From the NCBI GenBank assembly GCA_013396755.1, contig VWZF01003842.1, positions 680,711 to 744,710 of the forward strand: 64,000 nt of DNA, read 5' to 3'. Positions within the stretch are counted from its first letter, which is position 1, and each line of letters starts with the position of its first letter. The translations under genes and the position numbers were made by a program. The notes below the pieces were generated by a model. That model was not told where the DNA came from, searched no databases, and was given only the letters and a program-made list of their open reading frames with translations. Below, one piece after another: positions 37,001 through 48,294 of this stretch. Source of the stretch: Sclerurus mexicanus. Lineage: Eukaryota > Chordata > Aves > Passeriformes > Furnariidae.

Positions 37001-38211
37001 TGACACATGCAGTATCAGTTCCTGGGTCGGGAAAAATGGTGCTTCTCAGTGGTGCTAAGGACTTCCCTGCTCTGCAGGCAGTAATATCAGTGCTTTGGGA
37101 AGCATTTATCACGATGAGATAGATGCAATCAGTGCACTCAGGCCATTTTGGTGAAACCATGAGTACATGCACCTGGCAGGAGAGAATCTGGAGGAGAGGA
37201 GAGGAAGAGTGAAGGACAAAAAGGTGGGCAGAACAGGAGGAAGGGAATTATAGACAGCAGCAAGAGAAATTAAGAGACGGCAGGCTATGTGTCCCTCTAT
37301 ATAAAAAACCCAGAAGCAGTCCTGGTTGTGTGAGCTCCACATTTCTGACAGCAGGGAAAATGGAAATGGGAACAGCTCTACAAAGAATTTATGAGAGTTT
37401 TGAATAATAACATGCAAATTATGGGCTGGAGCACAGAGAATTAAACTACTTCGACTCTGAGTTCCCACCTGCCCCTCAGTTTAGCATTAAAGTTCAATGA
37501 TGTTCTTCTCCACTGCACAGGATGGTGTTGGGGGGACACTGGGATGTCTGGCTGCACAACACTTTGGCCAAACCCTGTTAAGGTGAGCTTGGACATTATC
37601 AGCAGGAGGTGCCCAGCTGCAGTCACACTGCAGTGTCAGGAGCTGCCCCTGTCAGCAAACCTCCCCAGTGTCAGCCTGACCAAAGGCAGTGGCTGAAAGG
37701 TTCAGTGAGAAGGTGGCAGCTAAAGGTGCAAACATCACTTCCTCATTGCAGCCTCGGTGAATGGCCCTGCCTTTGCAACACAGAGGATGTTTTGAATGGC
37801 AGAGTACAGGCAGTGAATCATTGTATAATCACTGCTGGTGTGTCCCAGCCTCAGTGTATCATCAAGCCTTCCTTTGGGTCAAGTAATCATTTGAGTCTGA
37901 CTCATCACCGCACAGGTTTCTCCTAGTGCAGGCTGGCATGGTCAGTGAGCGGAGCTAATTGAATGTGCTCTCACTGTTTCACCCATGCTCCAGGAGGGCT
38001 GGCAAGGCTGCTGATTGCAGCTTTGCTGTGCAGACCTTGCCAGCACAGAGGGTTCCCACAGATCACATAGTCTGTTAGGCCCGACACAAAAGTCAGGCAG
38101 CAAATTGTTAACCATGTAAGTTATCAGTTTCCTTAAAAACTCCTAGTGGGTCAAAGGGTTAGCACTTTCCTGGGCTAGAACAATGTCAGTAGCTATCCAG
38201 GGCCTCCAAAA
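31077..38211. other. Intergenic sequence without recognisable gene
   Basis: This is mostly unique AT-moderate sequence. The longest open frame (32708-33214, minus, 168 codons) has no recognisable domain. It holds a T12 run near 31911, a pyrimidine tract at 32593-32629, a short CA run near 34095 and an inverted repeat with ATTGCAA motifs at 36156-36178. At 38148-38160 GGGTCAAAGGGTT resembles a DR1 nuclear-receptor site, a weak observation. Confidence 0.5.
36156..36178. repeat. 23-bp inverted repeat CATTGCAAAA / TTTTGCAATG
   Basis: Two perfect 10-bp arms surround ACC. The arms carry ATTGCAA and TTGCAAT, which are C/EBP-type half-site strings, and another CAATTGCAAAT follows near 36195. It is either a regulatory cluster or chance. 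Confidence 0.88.
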
Positions 38212-38282
38212 CAAAGAATAATTGAGGCTATAAGGGACCTCAGGAGGTTACCTGGTCTGAGACCCCTAAAAAGGCAGGTTTG
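38212..38282 (-). mobile_element. CR1 LINE 3'-end fragment, degenerate
   Basis: The plus strand reads AGAATAATTGAGGCTATAAG, GGACCTCAGGAGGTTACC and TGGTCTGAGACCCC, then AAAAGGCAGG. This follows the reverse complement of the CR1 3' end, which is usually close to AGAATCATTGAGGTTGGAAG, GGACCTCTGGAGATCATC and TAGTCCAACCCCCC. The element is therefore in minus orientation and heavily mutated. CR1 is the dominant LINE of birds and reptiles, and this supports a sauropsid origin. Confidence 0.65.
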
Positions 38283-39547
38283 AACACCCTCCTCCTTGTC
38301 CTGAGAATCTGAGCCATCAATGCAGAGGAAACTGAAACCCCATGCAATCCAAGGAGGACTTGTGCTAGTAGAGCCCTGCTGAGATCACACAGTTAAGAAG
38401 ACAGCATGATGGGAAAATCCAACAACATCAGGGCCACACAAAAGACAGAGTAAACTGATGGAAAGACCAGCAAAAGCAGTGTGGGACAGAGAGAAAACAC
38501 GTTTGCTTCCTTTACTGCCAAGATGGAGGCAGAAAGGGTGATGTGGAGGCATTTCTCATTTCTCCCAGTTTGCTGCACATGGAAAGGAGCCACGTCTTGA
38601 GAACAAGCAGGTAAGAGTTAAGGTTGCTGCAGCCGGAAGAGGGAGCAGAGTCTTGGCTCCACCCTGCCTGCACAGTCCTTCCTTCCCAAGCCTTGAAAGG
38701 CGTGGAGGGAAGGGGTAACCCTCATTCCTCTCTAGGCCAGATGGGGGAAGGACTCACCAGATCTCACCTCCACCCTGTCACTAATATCAAATAATAATAG
38801 TATTTAGCATTTCCATAATTACCTTTGCAGTCTGGTATCACAGACAGGGGTGAATTGGAAGTCATTAGGATCATTATAATGAGCTTCAGTGGATCCCTTC
38901 AGTCAGAGGCATTATTTAGCCAGCCCTCATTTTCGTGGTTACATCTGAATAAGCACTCTGCATTGAGGTGAGGTTCGCTGATGAGACACTTGGGCTTAAA
39001 GGCAGCCTCCTACTTGCAAAGGCAGAATAAGTGTCATTATGCATCATGTTTCACCAGGCTTCAAAATGCCAAGGAAGGTAAGTCAGGCTACAGCTCACTC
39101 TACCTTCAACTTGTAAGAGCTGCAAAACTCTTCCCGTGGACAGGCGCTTGGGGAACATCTGCCATGACCCCCTGCTTAGAGAGGCTGCAAATCTGGAGGC
39201 CTTCAATGGTCAATACAAGCAGCCACCACAATCCCTCACTGTAGGTGTCAATTCAGCAAGAATTATTCTTAACTCGAAGGAAGGGGCAGAAAGCCAGAAG
39301 CTCTGAGAGCACCTTGCACCAGGAACAGGTAGATGGACTGAGCACTGCTGGGGCCAGTGAGCAGAACTGAGTTCAGAGCCATCTGCAGAACAGAGATCTG
39401 CTGGTCCTGGGTCTATTTGTAGCCTCACTAAAGACATCTTCCTTTGGCTTTTCACCAAGAATGAATTAAGTACCCCTTTAATTGCGGTTACTTCAGTTCC
39501 CTGTTCATAAATGCAAATAAAGGCACTTATTTCTCCCATTTTTGTTT
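38283..39547. other. Intergenic sequence after the CR1 fragment
   Basis: At about 38320-38395 GAGGAAACTGAAACCCC and GATCACACAGTTAAGAAG faintly recall the MIR core, too weakly to annotate. AT-rich sequence at 38760-38900 with CATAATTACC and CATTATAATG could be regulatory. I see no gene. Confidence 0.45.
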
Positions 39548-39604
39548 GCCCTTTATGTTTGGGTTGTGGATCCCTTGGGAATCCACAGCCCAAACATCAA
39601 GGGC
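39548..39604. repeat. 57-nt near-perfect hairpin (inverted repeat)
   Basis: The left arm 39548-39574 (beginning GCCCTTTATGTTTGGG) pairs with the right arm 39577-39604 (ending CCCAAACATCAAGGGC). Over about 27 bp there are two non-Watson-Crick positions and one bulged A, with a TT centre in CCCTTGGG. As RNA one mismatch is a G-U pair. The loop is much smaller than in normal microRNA precursors. It may be a palindromic remnant of a small DNA transposon or a structured RNA. I do not recognise a family. Confidence 0.88.
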
Positions 39605-42600
39605 TTACAGGTTTACCTATCTTATTAATAACAAAAGAAATGTGCTGCTTTTGTCATTGAAGAAGGAGGAAATGTAGGCACACGGAACAAACACTTCTAT
39701 TGCAATTTCTTACGTTTAAAAAAAGAACAAAAAGGTAATAGAGTGTAAGACTTTGACCAAGAGCAAAGGTAAAATCACAGCAGCTGACTCAGTGTAAGAG
39801 AAAGAACTTAATAGAGTTGGCAACGTTTCAGACTTCCTTCTTGGGAACTTGAACATGGGAATGTGTTGAGTAGCCTAACATACCCAAAGCACTGCTTGAA
39901 TGAAAAAATAAAAAAAGAGTTAGTGTTGGGCAAAAGAGTTATTTTCAGCAGCAAGAAAGTTCTCCCAGCAAAGCAGGAGCATAAACTTGTGTTTATTTCT
40001 TGATGTTCAGTTACTGTCAACATTACAAACAAACCCAACCAAGGCAGAGAATCTAATCCTGTGCTACTGGCCCCAAATAGAGCTGAAACACTCTGTTTGT
40101 GACCTAACTGTTCAATCCATCCTCCAGAAACAGGTTAAAACAGAAGGCTTGGACAAGACCCAAACAAGCTTCAGTGCAGTTTAGAAATACAGTTAAGACA
40201 CAAAGCTGTTTCTCTACTTCAAGACAAACTGGCTGTTACAAAAAAACATTGAGGAGCAATGACATTTCCTGAGCTCTTGCTGTATCTACAGTGGAAAGGA
40301 GTTTCCCATGCCGTTTCCTTAATTAGCACAAATATGCTGACAATCTTCTCCATGCTGAAATCAAGCCATAGGTCACTAAAAAGTTGATCTATCTATGCAT
40401 CCAAATCCACCACATGCTGAGCCAACATGTTTCAATGCCGTAATCAGTACCCAGATTATAACATGGCTTTGTCATGCATACCATTGCTGAAACAAACTTG
40501 GATGTCCCAATATGAAACCTATTTGTCCTGCAGTCAGCAAATAGGAAAAGTGCCAATATATGCATTCAATGTTTTGCAAGTGTTAGGATTGTGTGCTGGC
40601 ATTTACTGGATCATTTTGACCATTACATGAATATATAAATATGACCAGTTGAATTAGAGAAATAACATGATCTGAAGGCCAGATTCTAAGCTTGTTTAAA
40701 CTGAAATAAACAGGGAATAACTCATTTGGCACCCAGTAATTTACTCCAGTTTCACCATGGAGAGATCAAGGTCACGGTTATCTCTATATACAGTTTGACC
40801 CCAGTTTAGTTCTTGTCAACAGCACGTGCTATAAAACAATCATGTGGCAGCTGAACAGAAAAGACAACATGGCAATACAGTAAATATTGTAGTCCCAGCC
40901 CTGGTGAAAAGTTTAGCAACCTAATGACAGGTACGGTTTAAGTGTGTGAACCTGAGACTTGTTCCTCAGATAATTTTTGCTTTGTAGGTAGTGCAGCTGG
41001 CAGGACTAACTTTAAAAGCAATTTATGCCTGGCCAGCTCCTGGCTAGCTCATACCTAAATCTGAGTGAAAGCTGTGATATCTAAGCTGTTCCCTCCTGGC
41101 CAAGCAGCCTATTTTCCGTGACCAGTTCAGTAAGGTTGCTGCCTGCTGTGCAGACAAGACACTGCAATGTGCCAGTGTGACTGGTCTGACCCTTTCTCCC
41201 ACATTTCAGTTGTCCCTACAGTACTGCATCCCACAGTATGGGCTGTTGCTTTCCTTAGGCTTCTTCCAGGAACCCACCTCCGTTGTTACTGGTCTATGGC
41301 GTCACTGCCCGCATTTTCCCAGAATCACTTGGCACCAATGTGGCTGGACAGCATGGCAGGTAGCCCTGCCAGCATAGCTGCTTGGAAAATCTGTGCTGTG
41401 GATGTAAGCTGAGCATCTCACTGGTTACTGGCTATAACTCTTTTAGCTGGATACAAGGTCACAGTTGTGAAAGTAACAAGAATGTGTCTTTGATGACATT
41501 GACATAAATTACCTGCAGTTTCTTGCCAGATAAAAAAAAAGAACACCAGAAAGTGATGCCCCGTGAAGAACAAATTAGATCCCATTTTGTGTCCCTTCAC
41601 CTGTAGAGAAAGGTTTCAATGTCACTGAATTTTGCGCTTGTGACTGTCACCCAGCCCAAAATGAACGAAACCAGGCTGATGGCTAGGTCCATAACTTTCT
41701 TGTTGAGCTGCTTTCTTTCCTGAATTTTATTTTGCTACATTTATTTACTCATTTCAAAAACTGTCCTTCAGCACCACAGTGCATCTTTAAAGCAGAAATA
41801 TACTGTCATCAGACACCTCAAATTTTCCTTAGGCACTGTCAGTAAAAACACATCCTTCAAATTTATCATGACTAGATCAGGTTCCTTCTGAGCTGGTGAG
41901 GCCAGAGGGAAAACTACACCAAGGGCCAGTCACAGGAGGTTGTGAGCACTCACAACTGGCTTTGGCTTCCATCTGAGGTACAGGCAGCTGAACCCTCGTA
42001 GGGGCAGTGGATGCTCCAGTGGTTACATGAGGAAAGGAGATGGCTGTCCCTGCCTGCTTGCATGACAAGAAACTGGCAGGAAGCAAAGGTGCTTCCTCTT
42101 GCTCAGACTGCACTCTGAACTCGTGTTGCCATTAAACAGCCTTACTCTCCCAGGGAGAAGGGGAGGGATGGAGTGAAAGTAAGTCTGACCTTCCTTACTG
42201 TTACTGTGCTGGTCTGAAACCCGAAACCACTGAAACTCTGGGCCTAGAGAGAGGGAATTGCCAAACCAAGCCCAGCATGATTCAATAATGCAAACTAAGG
42301 CTCACACAGCTTCCTCTTCCTAACCCTGTTCCTTCTCTCTGAAAGACAGTTTGCATGTTGCAACCACATGGAAGCAGTCATCTCGACACCAAGAAAGCCT
42401 GCTGATATCCAGCCATGCATCAGCACAAGACAGAGGGACATAAATCAGACAAGGTGCAGGTAGTCAACTCACTCATAAAGGCTTCCCCAAGGTTCCTCAC
42501 TGTGCTCAAGCAGCAGCTTGAGCACATCCACCCAAAGACTGACACACCTTTGTCTCCCCCCAACCTCAAAATAAAATTCATTATCTGGAGAACAGAACCC

Positions 42601-42800
42601 CATAAGTCTGGCCTCATTTACACCAGTTTTACACATTTACTTCCTTGGGAAATACTACATCTTTACATAGATGTTCCCAAGATCAAACCTGGCTCAGTCT
42701 GTGTCTCTGAGCACCACTAACATCTAGGTCTTTCTTCACCAAGAAAAAGTCAACCTCAACATGGCTAGAAAGCTGCTTTTCCTCTTCCCCAGTTACTTAC
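39605..42800. other. Intergenic sequence without recognisable gene
   Basis: This is AT-moderate unique sequence. A block at about 40240-40350 (TTCCTTAATTAGCACAAATA and neighbours) looks enhancer-like but has no firm signal. I see no repeats or RNA genes. Confidence 0.5.
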
Positions 42801-43239
42801 CATTGAAGACATAGTTTAAGATCACAAACAGGAGGGCGCTGGCAGCCTGCAGATCCTTCACCAAAGACACGAGCAAGCACCATGCAAACTTTTCCTGCAG
42901 TCCCACAGCTGCTGGACCCTGACCAGGCAGTACCACCAACACAAGCAGTTTCCATAGTCCCTTTCTCCGAAGAGTTTCTGCTGCACAGACATGGCTGAGC
43001 TGCTGGTTTAGGATGTCAAAGACCTCCCTGCTGGAAATGAGAGCACCACTCACAGCATACATTGCACTTGAGCTGGCATTGGTTTCTTCCTATTTTCTAG
43101 CCCTTGCCATGACAGCTTAAAGTAAGTTTTGGTGTATGCCTTGTTTACAAACTTGGCTCAGAAAAAAACCTCAGGTTTTAAGTTTGGGGACCAAAGGCTA
43201 ACAGTACTTACCTCAGTCATTAGCTGTCCAGGTGACTGG
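42801..43239 (-). ncRNA. Two exon-like segments of a possible minus-strand transcript
   Basis: On the minus strand 43239-43212 is a 28-nt segment with a pyrimidine-rich acceptor (CTTCCTTATTCTTCAG) and the donor GAG|GTAAGT. About 180 bases downstream, 43030-42801 has acceptor TTTCCAG and donor ATG|GTAAGTAA, and one frame is open right through it. No product is recognised, so a non-coding transcript would be the default reading. GTAAGT alone is expected about 30 times in 64 kb counting both strands, so the case rests only on acceptors and donors being paired. Confidence 0.2.
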
Positions 43240-46130
43240 CTGAAGAATAAGGAAGTACTAAAACAGAAAATACCCAAGACAAGTGGCTCAAGAGGAGTCT
43301 TGCCCCATTTCTCACTTTACAGATAACACATACCACAGCACACTACACAGAAGAAATGTTCTCTATCCCAGACACTCTAAACTACTGTACTACATTACAA
43401 GCTGGAGCAAGGATGTGGTGCAGAAGTCTCAGACAGCCTTGGAGGCAGGATTACTCATTTATCACAGAACTCAGATGAAGTTGTACTACTTATATTGCTA
43501 TGGGGCAAGGAGGGGAGAGAGACAGGCTTTTACATTTCCAGGAGACTTGTTTTAGCAGCTGATGACATATGGGGACAGGATTCTCCAAACTTCTCTTGGC
43601 TCAAGAATACAAAATCCTGTTTCACCATATACCATTAGTACGCTAGCCACCTAGTCATCTGCTATTTTAAGCCCTAGGCTTTAAATTCTTCTTGGTTAGT
43701 TCTCTGTATTGCCTTCCACCCTGACACAAGGAATAAGATTCTCACTTTGGGAAACCATTTTCTATCAAAGTTGTCTGAGCTGGCTCTGCCTTTCTCCCAG
43801 AGATTAGGTGTGTCTACAGCCAGTGTCTTGAATTGATGAGATCTCAAAAAAATAAGTAGCTTTTACAGGTGGAATTAGGTAGAGATAATAAACACCAGAT
43901 TGATAGTTGAGTTTCTGTGCACTGTTTCATTTGTGTCTACTAGCCTACAGGTGCCCTACAAGCTACGGATACTTCAGCTGACTTGTTTGTTCACGCCACC
44001 CTCACATGTTTCTAAAAGCATCTCTCCTGTTGATCACATGGCAGCAGGTACTCACTTGCTTACACACACAGCAGTGTTGCAAGTGACTATGCTAAACATA
44101 TGCTACACAGGTGAGCCCTGCAATGTTGTCTGTGGCTGTACAGCCATCACCACACCCACACTGTCTCGTTTTTCTCAGCATAAACCCAGGTTTGGCCCTA
44201 CTCAATGCCTGGCCACTTTCAGATGAAAGCTTGCTCTTCCTCTACTCCACCTCCACATCCCTCTGAGCTCAGCAATCGGGAATACAGAGGAAAACTTCTG
44301 GTCATTTGCACTCAGGATGAGCAAACAACCAGCCCACACTCTGTCCGGCAGCATGAACACCAGGTTACGTGAGGACATGACAGCAGAGCCCACATACCAC
44401 TGCTGGGCTATGACCACTTCAGATATGACTGACTCTGCTCAGGAGACTGAAATATAAACAGCAATTTCTGGGAGGAGTGGCTCCATCCAAATACTCCCCC
44501 ATCTTAGTCACAGGTTAAAATAAATAAATAAACAAAGCCCTACTAATCTCCCATTTGGCCTGCTCACAGTCATGTGACTGGTGTCAACCTTTACGCTGAG
44601 GTGAAATATGGACCCAAAGAAAGGGTCCCAACGTCATGGTGCTCCAACGGCACTCATAGGACAGGCAGCAGACCCTAACTGGGATGGTGAGGGCTTCGGC
44701 TTGTGGTGTAAGAGAACACCCACCTGGCAGACAGCAGAGCCCAGCTGTACACCACCTGCTCCCGACTCCATCACGCTTACATAAGGAAAATTCTGAGGGA
44801 GCCAGGACACATTTAACCCAGAGATCCTCACGTGACCATGTGGATCCAAAGTGAAGCAGAGCAGACCTGGGTCTGCTTTCCATTCCATGCAAAGCCCCAT
44901 CTGGGAAGTAAAACAAACAGGGGCCACTGCACAGCAGGGACCCGAAGAGGCTGGAGAATAGGACTAAGAAGTACCTGCCTCCTCCCCTGTCCTTTGGTGA
45001 ATGAGAACAGCTATGCTGGGAGCCAAGAGGGCACACTGGGGCAGAGTCAGTCTAGACTTGCTCTGTTTCTTGTCCTACTTCCCCTAGCATCTGCTGCTGG
45101 CCCCTGTCAGGATAAAGAGCTAAGTGGACCTCACATCCAGTACAGCACAGCCATTTGTACTCCCCTGCCTTGCAAGCCTGGCCAAAGCTCCTGCGTGTGC
45201 ATGAAAGATGATCCCAGCATTAAATATATTCCCTCTCTTTGTCCAAACTAGAAATGGCTCCTCAGCCTACAGCATCACCAGGCTATGTTAAAACACTTAA
45301 GCGTAATCAGGAATGCAGCTGGAGGTCTAAGCATGGGGTGAGCAAACACAAGCATATATTTTAACAGGAACTCTCCCAATGGGCTCTGAAAGCTACCTAC
45401 AGTATATCTGCCTGTTGCTAATTATATTTACTGGTGGTGGTTGGCCTTTTTTTTTCCAAGCTGAAGATGAGTCAGAAAAAGAAAAAAAAGTCCTTTATTG
45501 TTGTGGAAGCAGAAGGATGTCTCCTGAGGGTGTATGTAATGCACTACTGTCACGGCATGACAATGGAAAAACTGACTGCTGAGCCAACCAAACCCCCATA
45601 AATACCTAATGATATCTCTCCTGGCCCAGATTTTCTACAAGTCGGTGCCTGAACTGCATACAAAATGACAATCGATATGAAAGGATCTCTTTTCTCAACA
45701 GAGCCAGAATTTAAGAGCCCAGCTGAGCATTATATTCCAGTTCATACAAAGACATCCTTTTAAAGGTCTGTCACAATAACTTAAAGGTAGTGATCCAGCA
45801 AAAAAACTGCTAGGCCTCTCCTCACCCTCTCCCCCACACCTCCAGCCTTTAGCACAAAGAACAGCTGGCTTCAGCAAACAGACATCATTATTAATTATGA
45901 CATGGAGACACAAACAATGCGTGCCTAGGTCTGTTATCGGGTCCGCGTTCATGTGGGACAAGAACAAAATTTTCTTCTTCTTGTTCTCCTCCTCCTGGCT
46001 TAAGTAGCTCTGCCACCTCGTGTGCTTGGCTGGGGAGGCGGCCATGCCAAGCACCTGGCCCAGTTACAGGTATTTGCAGAGGGACAGGGAACCCGTTGTG
46101 AGAAAATCCAGCCTTAGCAAATTTCTCTGG
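43240..46130. other. Intergenic sequence without recognisable gene
   Basis: This is unique mixed sequence with a short AAAT repeat at about 44519-44533 and an AP-1 site TGAGTCA at about 45469. Overlapping open frames at 44584-45036 lack any recognisable domain. Confidence 0.5.
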
Positions 46131-46232
46131 CTGTCAGCCAGGCTCTGCGCGTTGGGCAAGTGACTCTCCCTGGCCGCGGTTACATCAGTCACCACCACCT
46201 CCCTCAATGTCATGGCACGGGAAGCAGCTGCC

Positions 46233-46262
46233 AGGGGAAAGAGGGAGAGAGAGAGAGAGAGG
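46233..46262 (+). repeat. Polypurine (GA)n tract
   Basis: Thirty uninterrupted purines include about seven GA units, at the edge of the CpG-rich block. GA tracts of this kind often lie at promoters and can be nucleosome-poor, but that is general knowledge and not shown here. Confidence 0.88.
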
Positions 46263-47016
46263 CAGCCGCTGGTTTTTGAAACAGGCTGTCCAAAAAACAT
46301 TACAACACCCTTGCCGGTTTCCAGTGGGTTTGCTCGGTTCCTCCCTTCCCGTGAAGACCACACAGGCTCCGCGAGGGCGTCGCGCCCTGCTGCAGAAAGG
46401 TGGCCTCTGGGGCCCGCCGCTCCTGCAGGCCGCCCCGCACCAGTGCGGTTCCCCCAGCTGCCCCCAGACACTCTCCCCGTCCCCATCGAGGGACAGAACC
46501 AAACCCAAAAGCTGATATTTAGGGGAAAAAAACCGTAGGTGTTTTCTTTCGGGTTTTTTTTTCCAGAGGGAGAGTCTCCATGCTGCTCCGCCCCGGCACA
46601 AGCGGGAGGCAGGGCTGGAACTTTGAGCAGATGGAGGAGCCTCACACGGTTCCGCTCCCTTCTCTCGCCTGCCTCTCCTCTGCTTGCTCCAGTCCCTCCC
46701 GTGCATGCCCCAGGCACAGAGGCTGCCCAAGGCAGCCCTTGTGGGAGGTTGGCTCTCCCTGCCTTCCCAAGCCGGCACACAGGGGCCCAGGCCAGCACTG
46801 CCAGCCCCGGGAGCGCAGGCAGGCTGAGCAACCACTGCCGGCGGGGCCGACAGCCAGATCCTGCTCTTGGCTACTGCCCCAGCAAATTCAGTGGGGTTAG
46901 AGTGACCCCCCAGCACTGACTGGGAATCTGGTCTTTGCAAGTCGCCAGAGCAGACCGTGGACAAGGGATGACACTTCAAGACAATCGTGTGGGGCCTGGT
47001 GTAAGCAAAATCACCC

Positions 47017-47024
47017 TATAAAAG
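47017..47024 (+). promoter_or_regulatory. TATA-box-like TATAAAAG
   Basis: A good TATA consensus is preceded by CACCC and lies between two CpG-rich sub-blocks. A start site would be expected near 47047 on the plus strand. No initiator or downstream exon is supported. Confidence 0.25.
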
Positions 47025-47440
47025 AGAGCAAAACTGGCAAACAAAAGTATTGCTTCTGGCATGCAAGTACTTCCATATTGATTCAACACTTAAAAAAGGC
47101 ACTGAAGTGAGGATGTCCTTGTTTCAAACCCTCCAGCAAATTCACTTTCGCTTTTGGCAACCTGCTTGTCTTCTGAGCCCGTAACTCCTTCCCCGTGACC
47201 GCAGCAGCACCTTCCTCCGCTGCCGAACCCCGCCAGCCTCTGTGCTGCCTCTCCTCGCTCTGCTCAGCTGCCTCCTTCAAGCCCTTCTAGAGGAGGAGCA
47301 GAAATTTTTGCCTGACCACCCTGGCAGACGCAGGGACACAGGCTTGGCTGGAGCCCACCCGTGTCACCCGTGCGGGCAGTGCGGCTGAGCCCCAGCAGCC
47401 CTGCCTCTCCCGGGACACAGGAGCCCGTGAGGGATTGCAA

Positions 47441-48220
47441 GCTGGCCAGATCGGGGTAGTTTTTCTCCAGTCAGAGGCTCTGGAAGGATTATTTGGCTGC
47501 AGCATATCACATGACTTTGTTCTTAGAGTTACATTTTAACTGAGAAAGTTTAACAAGTATGACTTATGGGCTTCTAAAATTGGCAGCAGAAAAATGAGCT
47601 GAGGAAGTCATGGAAAAAAACCACAAGCGAGGCCATTCCATGTTATGCACAATTTCTGGGCTCTTTTTCCAATCTTCTGGTTTTTTTGGATGGTGGAAAA
47701 TATTTTCCAGCTACACAGGCCTGGCTTCACTAAGTATGTATTTATGCCAAGTTTATAAAAAGCAGCTGCAGACATGGTTGAATGAAAGGATTACACTGCT
47801 GTCTGTCTTCCAGAAGGTGCTTCAGTTCACACCCTGTCCCACAGAGCAAGGCTCGCTCCTCAAATCTCCATGAGTTTATGTAAAGAAGGACAAAATTCGA
47901 ACCATACAATCCAAAAAGCTACGGCTGTGCACATGAGTGGGCATGCACACATGTACAAATGGCTATCTGCCTAGTTTGGAGCAGTTCTTGGCCACCGCTA
48001 ATGCTGGCTTTTAGCGCTTGAAGCTTACCACCCTTCCTTCAACCTCTCCCCACCCTACAGCGTGGTCCATCTTCCATGAATACAACGATGGGCAGTGGGC
48101 TTTCAGGGTCAAGACCCTGGTCTGAGTGTGTTTCTGCTACCTGCTTCATGTGTACCTGCTCTCCAGCTGCTCCCGCTGAAATTCAGGCTTCACCAACCTC
48201 ACGTACTCTCAGGCTGCCAG
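47441..48220. other. Intergenic sequence
   Basis: I recognise no gene. A perfect short inverted repeat CAGGGTC-AA-GACCCTG lies at 48104-48119, immediately upstream of the CR1 fragment. Confidence 0.5.
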
Positions 48221-48294
48221 GCTTTAAGGCTAGAAGGGATCGCTGTGAATGTGCAGCCTGATCCCTTCCACAGCACACTGCCACTGAATTTCAA
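48221..48294 (-). mobile_element. Ancient CR1 LINE 3'-end fragment
   Basis: The plus strand reads CTTTAAGGCTAGAAGGGATC and GCTGTGAATG, later CAGCCTGATCCCTTCCACAG and GAATTTCA. This tracks an old amniote CR1 lineage (usual wording near TTTAAGGCCAGAAGGGACCA, TGTGATCATCTAGTCTGACC and ACACAGGCCA) over about 70 bases. As with the other fragment, this is the complement of the CR1 sense strand. The divergence suggests an insertion older than modern birds. Confidence 0.55.

Larger units (their letters stand above)
46131..47440. promoter_or_regulatory. CpG-rich block, candidate promoter or enhancer
   Basis: GC is clearly raised and CpGs are common, unlike the flanks, notably at 46311-46500, 46580-46870 and 47140-47430. 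A GA-repeat purine tract adjoins it at 46233-46262. A TATAAAAG string sits at 47017-47024 within the block. Long open frames on both strands here (for example 46064-46831 and 46185-46979 minus, 46539-46919 plus) overlap one another. They reflect few stop codons in GC-rich DNA and are not called as genes. The block could be the promoter of an unannotated transcript. Confidence 0.45.

Noticed and set aside
38320..38400. Possible MIR SINE fragment
   Set aside because: Only two short strings (GAGGAAACTGA and ATCACACAG) match, which is below what I would annotate without a profile search.
46064..46979. Long overlapping open frames (255 and 264 codons minus; 126 and 106 plus)
   Set aside because: They overlap on both strands and in several frames within GC-rich DNA, where stop codons are scarce. 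No protein family is recognisable.
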